Shown here in pieces: positions 17,025-24,288 of a stretch of 36,313 nucleotides of DNA. Below the pieces are notes generated by a model. That model had not been told where the DNA came from. It searched no databases and was given only the letters and a program-made list of their open reading frames with translations. This DNA comes from Alcanivoracaceae bacterium (GTDB lineage: Bacteria > Pseudomonadota > Gammaproteobacteria > Pseudomonadales > Alcanivoracaceae): the NCBI GenBank assembly GCA_002706085.1, contig PAJO01000039.1:11817-48129 (forward strand), in the 5' to 3' direction. Every line of letters begins with the position of its first letter. Position 1 is the stretch's first letter. The position numbers and the translations under genes were made by a program.

Positions 17025-17963
17025 TTAGCTGGAAGCGAAGGCTCTCTTATAAATGAAGCGACCTCGGGAAACCTGGGCGCCATCAAGAAACACATCCACA
17101 ACAACCACAATGAAGCGCTTTCCTTCACGAATAATGTTCGGCTTGGCCACCAACGTACCCGCAAAGGCCGGGCGCAAATAATCCAGAGTCATACTTGAAC
17201 ATACTGGCTTATTTTGTTCAGTCTGATTCGCTGTTAAGTGCGCGCCAGCAACAAGCTCCGCGAAGCTTGCGATAATACCGCCATGAAAAGTCTTGATCAG
17301 AGGGTTGCCAATGTGCTGCTCGCGAAACGGCATTTTATAGGTTGCTTCGCCGTTATCGTCCGAAGCCGTCATACCAAGAAATTTTTCGTATGGTGATACA
17401 TCGCCGACCACAGTAGAGAGAGCGGTTACCCTTTCTGTTTCGAAGCTGATGATTCCTTCATCATCGATTGTTTTTTTCTTGGAGGGGGCTCTCTTATTGC
17501 TAGGATTCACAGATTGATCAAAGGACGGGCCTGCCGTTCCTATCGCAAAACTGCCTGATACCGACGCCAGCAAATTGCCGCCATCACGCCCAAATGCCTC
17601 TCCACGGACATAGGCAATATTTTCTTCAACTGCAAAACAGGTGACATTACATGCCACCCCTTCGCCAGCCTCGGGGTTAGCGATGAAATCAACGCGCAAG
17701 TCAATTGTCGCAATTGGGCGCATGTCGCCGAGGCGCACAAAAATCGCCAAACCACATGCCGTATCAAGCAAGGTAGCGATGGCTCCCCGATGAAGCTTTC
17801 CCTGTTGATCACAAACCTCTTCCACACAAGGCATGCTCATTACCGCGCCATCTTTGGTAATGTCATCCATTGCGATACCAAAAACCCTGAACAACGGATG
17901 CCCTGAACCAAAAAAAGCCTTTGCGGCAAGCAGTTCTCTCGGGAGTGATGTCTCAGCTGTCAT
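17025..17963 (-). CDS. Tandem hotdog (PaaI-type) thioesterase
   Basis: 312 aa from MTAETSLPREL; earlier in-frame Met codons at 17999 and beyond overlap the upstream gene, and none has a clear ribosome site. Two hotdog units are visible. The first has HRGAIATLLDTACG near residue 80. The second has FHGGIIASFAELVAGAH near residue 245, then MTLDYLRPAFAGTLVAKPNIIREGKR. A Lys-rich linker joins them around residue 165. The HxG...D/E pattern fits PaaI-like acyl-CoA thioesterases, which release free acids or clear dead-end CoA thioesters. It lies 16 bases after the BtrH-like gene and before the synthetase, so the operon encodes both CoA ligation and CoA release. Confidence 0.82.
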   Translation of the reverse strand: MTAETSLPRELLAAKAFFGSGHPLFRVFGIAMDDITKDGAVMSMPCVEEVCDQQGKLHRGAIATLLDTACGLAIFVRLGDMRPIATIDLRVDFIANPEAGEGVACNVTCFAVEENIAYVRGEAFGRDGGNLLASVSGSFAIGTAGPSFDQSVNPSNKRAPSKKKTIDDEGIISFETERVTALSTVVGDVSPYEKFLGMTASDDNGEATYKMPFREQHIGNPLIKTFHGGIIASFAELVAGAHLTANQTEQNKPVCSSMTLDYLRPAFAGTLVAKPNIIREGKRFIVVVVDVFLDGAQVSRGRFIYKRAFASS

Positions 17964-17979
17964 AGTTAGCAACTTTTTA

Positions 17980-18981
17980 TCAGAATGTTGAAGCGGCATC
18001 CGCATACCGGGTCTCTGCAACACGCACAGATTCAATGGCGTCCGTTATTGCCTCTTCAGGGAATGTTTCACTTTCGGACCCCTTTCGCAGACAATCAGCC
18101 AGAGTGGACCATGCCGCAGCACTCGTTCGCATCAACTCGACCAAGCCTGCCTCATGTATTTCAGGAACAATTTCACTCGCTTCATCGAGAAATTCTGAAT
18201 ACATCGCTCTAAAGCCGCTGCCCCCCGTTCCACGCTTCTCGATCACTTGATAGGCGAAACGGAGCAACCATTGCCATTTATCCACTGCCTTCCAGCGAGG
18301 AAGTTCCTGGATCCAAGTTGTTAGCGCTTGAATACCGTGATTCCTGCTTCCTTGCAGGAGATTATCTGCATTCTTCACAATCGCACTGCGCACGTTATCG
18401 GCAGACACCTGAACCGAAACACTTTCGGGTGCGAACAATGAACCATGATGGATAAAGGGTGGCGACAAGGAGAATCTGGCTTCAACCAACTTGTCACGAG
18501 GCACCTCTAAAAGCCCTGGGCGCTCGGTATCGCTAACGAGCATCGTCTCGCCCTTCTCGGCTCGCTGCCAGGCGACGATGGCGTGACCGGGGAAATGTGT
18601 ACTGCTCTTGAAATAAGGAAGGTAAAAAATATCAGTTAAGAGAAGCGCAGGCCGCCCCGCATCAAGATGGGCATCCAGCGCATCGGCGGCAGCACATTTA
18701 TCTTGCCAAGTTTCCCAGCGAAACGGCACGCCCAGTGTAGAGAACACCGTTTCCTCAAATCCCATTGAACGGACATGGACAATAAACGGGGTGTCCGTGC
18801 CTGGTATTTCCACATAAGTAATACCAAGCCCGGCACCGAGACCGAAGCAGAAAGCTTCAGTTAAATTAAGCCCATGAAACTCCAGAAGATCCCTGATAGC
18901 TGAACTTCCACAGTGGCGTCCGGGCCTATGAGTGTGCCGAAAATCAAAGGCACCGGGGTTACCCTGATCGTTGGTCTGCAT
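17980..18981 (-). CDS. BtrH N-terminal/DUF4872 protein, papain-fold acyltransferase-like
   Basis: 333 aa. The first ~160 residues resemble the BtrH_N domain: Cys24 in GRHCGSSAIRDLL, FGLGAGLGITYVE, His133 in HFPGHAIVAW, and Asp151 in SDTERPG make a likely Cys-His-Asp set. The rest resembles DUF4872. BtrH of butirosin synthesis moves an acyl chain from a carrier protein to an amine; this distant homologue has no known job in lipid degradation, and no acyl carrier protein or amine synthesis gene is nearby. The start overlaps the upstream stop as TGATG, so it is coupled to the PF10118 gene. Possible roles are acyl transfer, amidase-like hydrolysis or pathway signalling (inference). Confidence 0.78.
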   Translation of the reverse strand: MQTNDQGNPGAFDFRHTHRPGRHCGSSAIRDLLEFHGLNLTEAFCFGLGAGLGITYVEIPGTDTPFIVHVRSMGFEETVFSTLGVPFRWETWQDKCAAADALDAHLDAGRPALLLTDIFYLPYFKSSTHFPGHAIVAWQRAEKGETMLVSDTERPGLLEVPRDKLVEARFSLSPPFIHHGSLFAPESVSVQVSADNVRSAIVKNADNLLQGSRNHGIQALTTWIQELPRWKAVDKWQWLLRFAYQVIEKRGTGGSGFRAMYSEFLDEASEIVPEIHEAGLVELMRTSAAAWSTLADCLRKGSESETFPEEAITDAIESVRVAETRYADAASTF

Positions 18982-19850
18982 CAGGCTGCCTCTCTCACAG
19001 GATCCGGACCATAAATGGTCTCCGATGCCTGCATTGGATCACCATGAGCCTCATACTCTGCCAACCAGGCGGCAACCTTCTCAGGCATACCGGTGTCCCA
19101 AGGGTGAAACCCGGGACGAAACCAGGCAAGAAAATCAGGCAACATTCCTGTGAGAATACCTTTTCGCCCATAAAGTTTGTTCAAACCCTTCAGAATCACA
19201 CCGGGCTGGCGCGTGACACCATCAAGCTTGAGCATATTCCAGAATACCGGTGCCACGACCAAATGAACCATCAGTGTCGCAACCACCAGCGCCGAGGCAC
19301 GAGTCAGGTAGCCCCCCCCAGCCGCTCCCTGATAAAGATCATAGGCCACAGCCTTGTGCTCTACTTCTTCAACCCCGTGCCAAAGAAATAGAGCCCTCAT
19401 TACCGGGTCGGCCTCGCGGAACATGTCGCTTTTCTCGCTGACCATTGTTTCGCCCAAGGTTGCCGTAAAGTGCTCAAACGCCGCAGTCATGGCGAGCTGA
19501 TACTTCTTCGGCAAGTACTTTTGTGTGGTGCGAATAAACGTCCTTAAATTCGTAGTGACCTTATCTACATCCACGCCCTGGCTGGCCATCACATCGTTGA
19601 AACGATCATGGACAATGCCGTGCTGACCTTCCTGGCGAATAAAGTGACGAATGTCCTCGATCAGCTGATCATCTGTCACCTGATCCTTGAAGTTACGCAC
19701 TGACTGGATAAAGAAGCGCTCTCCCTCCGGGAAATGTACCGAGAGGGCGTCAAAAAAGCGGGTCAGCACGGGATCACCGCCATTCCAGTGCCGCGGCACT
19801 GATGAGACATCAAAAGCAACTTTACGTGGCTGGATTGGCAAAGAAGTCAT
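18981..19850 (-). CDS. PF10118 family protein, second paralog, probable diiron enzyme
   Basis: 289 aa from MTSLPIQPRKVAFD; TTGGAGGAATT lies directly before this ATG, whereas the frame extended to 19955 would run through the operator and promoter. It is homologous to the protein at 10465. Candidate ligands appear in the same order and similar spacing: E44 (PEGERFF), E74-xx-H77, E126 (FEHF), H158-xxx-E162-xx-H165. Conservation of all seven across divergent paralogs argues that they matter. It is the first gene of the leftward operon, controlled by a promoter with the island operator in its spacer, and is coupled to the BtrH-like gene. Reaction unknown; oxygenation or desaturation of the pathway substrate is my inference. 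Confidence 0.8.
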   Translation of the reverse strand: MTSLPIQPRKVAFDVSSVPRHWNGGDPVLTRFFDALSVHFPEGERFFIQSVRNFKDQVTDDQLIEDIRHFIRQEGQHGIVHDRFNDVMASQGVDVDKVTTNLRTFIRTTQKYLPKKYQLAMTAAFEHFTATLGETMVSEKSDMFREADPVMRALFLWHGVEEVEHKAVAYDLYQGAAGGGYLTRASALVVATLMVHLVVAPVFWNMLKLDGVTRQPGVILKGLNKLYGRKGILTGMLPDFLAWFRPGFHPWDTGMPEKVAAWLAEYEAHGDPMQASETIYGPDPVREAA

Positions 19851-19894
19851 AATTCCTCCAATGAAACAGGTTGTCTTTAGGTTGACATCCTTCG

Positions 19895-19924
19895 ATGTTA
19901 TTTGGTCAACTAACCAAATGTCAA
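19895..19924 (-). promoter_or_regulatory. Promoter of the leftward catabolic operon
   Basis: On the minus strand a perfect -35 TTGACA (19919-19924) is followed after 18 bases by TAACAT (19895-19900), which matches four of six -10 positions. The 18-base spacer is itself the core of the operator palindrome. The predicted transcript starts near 19888, about 38 bases before the ATG at 19850. Confidence 0.65.
19900..19919. promoter_or_regulatory. Island operator, copy 3 (leftward operon)
   Basis: ATTTGGTCAACTAACCAAAT: arms ATTTGGT/ACCAAAT with six bases between. Its reverse complement is ATTTGGTTAGTTGACCAAAT, differing from copy 2 at three positions. It fills the -35/-10 spacer of the leftward promoter, the classical place for a repressor. 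A nine-base inverted repeat GGTTGACAT/ATGTCAACC (19880-19888 and 19918-19926) flanks it. It might also affect the divergent permease gene at 20148. Confidence 0.78.
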
Positions 19925-20147
19925 CCAGAACAAACCTACAAAGCGGCAAAACCACGTAAGTTTCATGCTTATAACTTTCGAAGTAGTGATTCGACCATGA
20001 AAGATGCGCTAAATATCAGCGCTATGGGCCGATCAAAAGCCAAGAAGTGAGAATCACCACATTTTACGAAATATTCAGAATTCCCTTAAACATTCGGTTC
20101 GACCCTGTCGTTTGTAACCGATAAATTTATAGAGCAAGGAAGTACCG

Positions 20148-22475
20148 ATGAATATTGCCAGTTTGAGCATGGCACAGCGATCTGCGGGAGAATGGCTTTC
20201 CTCCTTGCCAACCATAATCCTGCTATTGCTCACTATTTTTCTAGCCTCTGGCGAAGTGATTCATTCCCAGTTACTCAAGATTGGTGAGAGCACATGGGAA
20301 GGTTACTTCAAGCTGCGAACAGCGGGACTTGTCGGCGCCCCCACCTGTAATTCAGATCCTAACATTGAACAGGAGATCCAGAAGGCCATCACCGAGAAGA
20401 AAGCACGAATGGCGGCCGATCCATTAGCCGGAATTTTGGGATCAGAGGTGAACGAAGGAGCGATACGTCAATCGCTGGAGTCATCCCGCTCCATTTGTCG
20501 CAATAAATGGAGCGACTACAGGATGGTTCAAGAGAACGCCACTCCTGGAGTGATTGCCTTCCGCAACCTGGAAACAGGGGTCGCCCATCTGGTCACCACC
20601 CTTGGGGGTTACAAGCGCCTTTTACTCTGCCTACTTATCATAATCTGTGCAGCAACAGCTACATTCTCCCGACACCACATCGCACTTCGGCCTGCTCAAA
20701 CGCGCAAGGATCATTTGGTCTCAACTGTTGGTCAGCTAAGTGCAAACCTGATGCTATTGGCGTCAGCATGGGTTTATCGCAGTGCAGAATTATCCGCAGT
20801 GGCAGATGGAGTCAACGTTGATCACTTCTATCTTCATCAGTTCTGGATTGCAGGATTTAGTATTCTCAGCCTGGCAGCGTTCTACCAGTTGCTCCGTCCG
20901 CCGAAAGATCTAAGCGATGGCGGCTCTTGGGGGAAATCGCTGCTGACCATTCCGCTGTACAGCATCATGTGTATTTCCGCAGGTATCCAGTTCGCCCAAC
21001 AAGGTTACTATCACGGAATAAGTGTATACCTAGGTATGCTCATGGAGCTTTCCACACTGTTTTTGAGCCTCGCGCTGTATATCTGGATAGGCATGATGTT
21101 ACGTCAAACCAAACTCGCCCACCTGGTATTTGATGTACTGCGACCCTGGAAAATGTCTCCAGAGCTCATGTGTTTTGTCGTGCTAGCAATTACCGCAATC
21201 CCGACAGCGTTCACCGGCGCTTCAGGTATTTTTGTAATCGCAGCTGGCGCCACCGTTTACCATGAGTTGATTCGCGCCGGAGCCCGCAAGCAGTTAGCTC
21301 TGGCAGCCACTGCTATGTCTGGCTCTCTCGGCGTCGTTCTTCGACCTTGTCTTCTGGTAGTGATTATTGCCGCATTGAATAACGCAGTTACGACAGATGA
21401 GATGTTTTCCTCAGGCTTGAAGGTTTTCTCTTTGTCTTTGTTCTTGTTCTTCGTTTACAGCCAGTTTGTACGCACATCACCCGCCCGTATTGCACCCTTA
21501 TCTGAAGCAGTACCCGCCAGTCTTAAACGCCTGGTCCCACTGCTTCCCTATATAATCATCATGGGCACGGTGGTAGTATTTTTCCGAGATATTCTGGGTG
21601 CGGAGTTAAACGAAATCTACGCCCCCATCATTTTGCCTGTAATGATGCTGTCGATTCTGTGTTACGAGAAACTTAGCGTAAAATCTCTACACGTCTTCTC
21701 GTTGACGCTAGTCCCCCTCATTCTCTACTCCTCTTACAATATGGCTGGTATGCAGGAGGCCCTGAATAGCGGCAACATTCCTACTGGCACTTCAAAAAAT
21801 GAACTTAACAGCCTGTTCTGGGAGCTTTTCTGGCGCAATATGTTACTTAGTGTCAGCCTGATTCTGCAGCATCTAGTAAAAAAACCCTCGGCAAAACCTC
21901 ACCACCAGCCTGAACCAGGCACAGGAGAGAAGCTAGAGTCTTCACTGCGTTTTGCCACCAATGAAACCACCGGACATATCGGTGCCTTGTTGATTTTGAT
22001 GGGCATGTCGGTAAGCCTTGGTGGCATCGTAGAACGTTCTGGGATGATGGAAAACTTACCTGAAACTTTTGCCAATATCTGGGTTGCAATGACTATATTG
22101 GTGATCACTATGGTAATCATTGGCATGACCATGGATCCGATGGGCGCGGTGTTACTGGTAAACGCCACGATAGCTCCTGTGGCGTTCGCCAATGGAATTG
22201 AGCCCCTGCACTTCTGGATGATCACTCTAGCGGCCTTCGAACTGGGCTACTTGTCACCACCGGTGGCACTTAACCACTTATTAACAAGACAGGTGGTCGG
22301 CGACGAGGAAGTGGAATCCGCCAAAGTTCACGGAGGCAGCTTTTACCGTCGCCACGAGAAGTATCTTCTGCCTATTGCCGTGATGCTGACCGCTCTATTG
22401 ATGGTATCCTACCTGCCACTGATGTCAGATACGCTCCACGGCTATATGTTCCAGAAAATATCGCACGGTGGTTAA
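20148..22475 (+). CDS. TRAP-type transporter permease (DctM-like, probably fused with a DctQ-like part)
   Basis: 775 aa, strongly hydrophobic. An N-terminal membrane helix (residues 20-35) is followed by a ~110-residue polar loop with Cys67 and Cys117 that could form a disulfide. Several further helices up to about residue 300 would suit a DctQ-like part, and the DctM-like core begins near there, with FTGASGIFVIAAGATVYHELIRAG, MDPMGAVLLVNATIAPVAFANGIEPLHFW and LGYLSPPVALNHLLT. These segments recall TRAP large permeases. No DctP binding protein is near. AGGAAG precedes the ATG. It diverges from the leftward operon, so it probably imports a related acid or is merely adjacent. The fusion reading comes from helix layout, not an alignment. 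Confidence 0.72.
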   Translation: MNIASLSMAQRSAGEWLSSLPTIILLLLTIFLASGEVIHSQLLKIGESTWEGYFKLRTAGLVGAPTCNSDPNIEQEIQKAITEKKARMAADPLAGILGSEVNEGAIRQSLESSRSICRNKWSDYRMVQENATPGVIAFRNLETGVAHLVTTLGGYKRLLLCLLIIICAATATFSRHHIALRPAQTRKDHLVSTVGQLSANLMLLASAWVYRSAELSAVADGVNVDHFYLHQFWIAGFSILSLAAFYQLLRPPKDLSDGGSWGKSLLTIPLYSIMCISAGIQFAQQGYYHGISVYLGMLMELSTLFLSLALYIWIGMMLRQTKLAHLVFDVLRPWKMSPELMCFVVLAITAIPTAFTGASGIFVIAAGATVYHELIRAGARKQLALAATAMSGSLGVVLRPCLLVVIIAALNNAVTTDEMFSSGLKVFSLSLFLFFVYSQFVRTSPARIAPLSEAVPASLKRLVPLLPYIIIMGTVVVFFRDILGAELNEIYAPIILPVMMLSILCYEKLSVKSLHVFSLTLVPLILYSSYNMAGMQEALNSGNIPTGTSKNELNSLFWELFWRNMLLSVSLILQHLVKKPSAKPHHQPEPGTGEKLESSLRFATNETTGHIGALLILMGMSVSLGGIVERSGMMENLPETFANIWVAMTILVITMVIIGMTMDPMGAVLLVNATIAPVAFANGIEPLHFWMITLAAFELGYLSPPVALNHLLTRQVVGDEEVESAKVHGGSFYRRHEKYLLPIAVMLTALLMVSYLPLMSDTLHGYMFQKISHGG

Positions 22476-22573
22476 TCGCGAGTCAATTTTAAAAGTTGGC
22501 TTTCAATAACTGATTCCATCGCTCAGCGAAAATTAAAATGTAAACTGATTGCATTTACAATAAGACGAAAAAT

Positions 22574-22616
22574 TTTGGTCAGGAATAATCAAACTTTATC
22601 TGAACTCCTGACCAAA
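22574..22616. repeat. Inverted repeat TTTGGTCAGGA / TCCTGACCAAA
   Basis: Perfect 11-base arms (22574-22584 and 22606-22616) around 21 bases. No U-tract follows. It lies 98 bases after the permease stop. The outer TTTGGTC/GACCAAA resembles the half-sites of the island operator, but the spacing is far wider, so it is more likely a hairpin at the 3' end of the permease transcript or a separate regulator site. Confidence 0.55.
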
Positions 22617-23070
22617 TCCGCCCCCCCATCAACAGATGATGACCAGGGCAAACTCGACCGGCAACGTGCCGGGTTTGAGGCCCCAGCCACACCGCCGTGA
22701 TACGCCCCTACTCCTATTTTGTATATCACACTCTGTCGTGACTGGATGCCTACGAAATCTGCCGCTTTTGCATTAGAAAAGACGATGGAGAGGGCGATGC
22801 CATTACCTATTTCTGAGGTGGCAGGCTCAATGACGCACATTCACTGATCGGCGCGGGCAAATGTGGTGTCGCTCTGTACCATGCATCACCCAGAGAGCAA
22901 CGCCAGCATGACTGAAAACGATTCGCCGCCGCGCCAACTGATAGAACTCATGCCGGATAGTCGCGTGAAACCCCAATCGCCCCCCTGATTTAGGACTGAC
23001 GTGCGTTTTGGGGATGTCCTCAATTGAGAAAGGGAAAAGTCTCGCTCCCTAGAGCAATTTTCATATCATG

Positions 23071-23117
23071 CCCACTTTTATTTAATGAACCAATATTCGG
23101 AGGTAAAGTGGGTTTTT
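23071..23117 (+). terminator. Possible terminator-like inverted repeat
   Basis: CCCACTTT (23071-23078) and AAAGTGGG (23105-23112) pair, and TTTTT follows at 23113-23117. The 26-base loop is long, so this is only a weak candidate for ending rightward transcripts before the 23365 gene. Confidence 0.4.
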
Positions 23118-23219
23118 CTGATTCAACATACATCAATAATACAAAGGTCTATAAGACAGAAACCAAGGCTGTTTCAAAGTCTTCGGACTGAACTACTACA
23201 CTAAATGCTACACATTCTG

Positions 23220-23238
23220 GTTAGGTAGGGGACCTAAC
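23220..23238. promoter_or_regulatory. Small palindrome upstream of the 23365 gene
   Basis: GTTAGGT-AGGGG-ACCTAAC has perfect seven-base arms, 126 bases before the start of the orphan membrane protein gene. It could be an operator or a short hairpin; no promoter boxes around it are convincing. Confidence 0.35.
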
Positions 23239-23364
23239 ACAAATATCGTCATTCATCTTTCATTACTGTACTGGAATAGTTGACCACAACTGATAGACCA
23301 CGACAGGACAGTAGAGTAAAAATAGACTTTTAGACTACGGAACCACCTCTGGCACGGAGCCCCC

Positions 23365-24237
23365 ATGGCCTGGTATTCATCTGATTCCCCCGACTCTGAG
23401 CCAAACCACGTTCAAGTAAATAATTACCCCGATAGCATCCAAGCAGAAACTCCTCCGCCACCGAAGAATATTGAGCAAATTTCGGAGCGAATAGAAGAGT
23501 CAGCACGTCTATTTAACTTCAAAAGCCTAACATTCTGGTCTGGCGCGGCTCTTTTAGTCTTAGCTCTATCGGTTAAGGCGGGAGAAGCCTTTCTTATTAT
23601 CTTTGCCTTCTGGGTTCCCATTCACATCATCACAAGAAGATGGGACAAAGAACGTCGGTTCATTAAAATTAGCTATGATACAGGCTCACTTCCGGAACAT
23701 TACCGATCACTAATCCGTTCTTTTGGATTCCTGGAAGAAAACCATAAGCTATGGACTTTAGATAGATCCGAATCAATTTTCGGCTTTCATGAACAAAAAC
23801 GGCATGCGGGGGCCAGTTCACTGATTGATATGAGTCGTTGCAACGTCGGGAAACCCCCTCCGCCCTGGATCAGGAGCAACATAAACTTTCCCTCACTACA
23901 CACCAAGCAGGGATCATTCTATTTTCTTCCCGAGGGGATACTGCTTTTTAACGGCCTCAAGATCGAGCCACTCAACTATAGCGATGTAAAGCCCAGTTAT
24001 AGCTTTGAAAGCGTGATTGATGAAAATCCGCCAGAAGATGCCACGATCACAGGGAAAACCTGGAAGCACCCAAACAAAGACGGCAGCCCAGACAGACGGT
24101 TTTCTGTGAACTATCAAATCCCAATTTGCCTATACGGAAAGGTCATTTTCAAATTCGGTCCAGATATCAAGATCGAAGTAGTCACCTCTAAAAAGCAATC
24201 AGGAAAAGATTTCTACGAGTCTTACCTAAAGTCTTAA
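23365..24237 (+). CDS. Conserved hypothetical membrane protein
   Basis: 290 aa; function not recognised. A Pro-rich polar N-terminus (residues 1-45) leads to a hydrophobic hairpin around residues 53-90 (FWSGAALLVLALSV, then FLIIFAFWVPIHIIT), followed by RRWDKERR, so the soluble ~200-residue C-terminus is probably cytoplasmic. That part has the segments GSFYFLPEGILLFNG, YSDVKPSYSFESVIDENPPEDA and KTWKHPNKDGSPDRRFSVNYQIPICLYGKVIF, which recall a conserved but uncharacterised family. GGAG precedes the ATG. The gene is convergent to the DUF4011 helicase and shares a hairpin with it. It is visibly richer in A+T than its neighbour, a sign of separate acquisition. A link to the defence genes is possible but unproven. 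Confidence 0.7.
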   Translation: MAWYSSDSPDSEPNHVQVNNYPDSIQAETPPPPKNIEQISERIEESARLFNFKSLTFWSGAALLVLALSVKAGEAFLIIFAFWVPIHIITRRWDKERRFIKISYDTGSLPEHYRSLIRSFGFLEENHKLWTLDRSESIFGFHEQKRHAGASSLIDMSRCNVGKPPPPWIRSNINFPSLHTKQGSFYFLPEGILLFNGLKIEPLNYSDVKPSYSFESVIDENPPEDATITGKTWKHPNKDGSPDRRFSVNYQIPICLYGKVIFKFGPDIKIEVVTSKKQSGKDFYESYLKS

Positions 24238-24243
24238 ACGCCA

Positions 24244-24270
24244 CAGCCCCTCCTTGCTAAGGAGGGGCTG
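24244..24270. terminator. Hairpin between convergent genes
   Basis: A perfect 12-base stem, CAGCCCCTCCTT (24244-24255) with AAGGAGGGGCTG (24259-24270), closes on loop GCT. It sits 6 bases after the membrane protein stop and 18 bases beyond the helicase stop. No T-run follows in either direction, so it probably acts as a bidirectional terminator or 3'-end stabiliser without a classical U-tract. Confidence 0.6.
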
Positions 24271-24288
24271 AGGAGCTATCGACAATCA

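Larger units (their letters stand above)
22476..23364. other. Long non-coding stretch between catabolic and defence-like islands
   Basis: 889 bases without a convincing gene. An 83-codon leftward frame (22589-22840) has no ribosome site or recognisable family. A 26-codon rightward frame at 22908-22988 (MTENDSPPRQLIELMPDSR...) has a plausible start text but only a weak ribosome site, and may be a gene remnant. Inverted repeats: 22574-22584/22606-22616, 22658-22663/22667-22672, 23071-23078/23105-23112 followed by T residues, and 23220-23226/23232-23238. No transposase, integrase or tRNA is seen. Many short palindromes and no frame suggest decayed DNA at an island boundary (inference). Confidence 0.6.

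Noticed and set aside
18981-19955. Longer start at 19955 for the second PF10118 gene
   Set aside because: It would translate the operator and promoter; GGAGG directly before 19850 and homology to the paralog favour the shorter form.
22589-22840. 83-codon leftward open frame
   Set aside because: No ribosome site, no recognisable family and it overlaps inverted repeats; probably chance.
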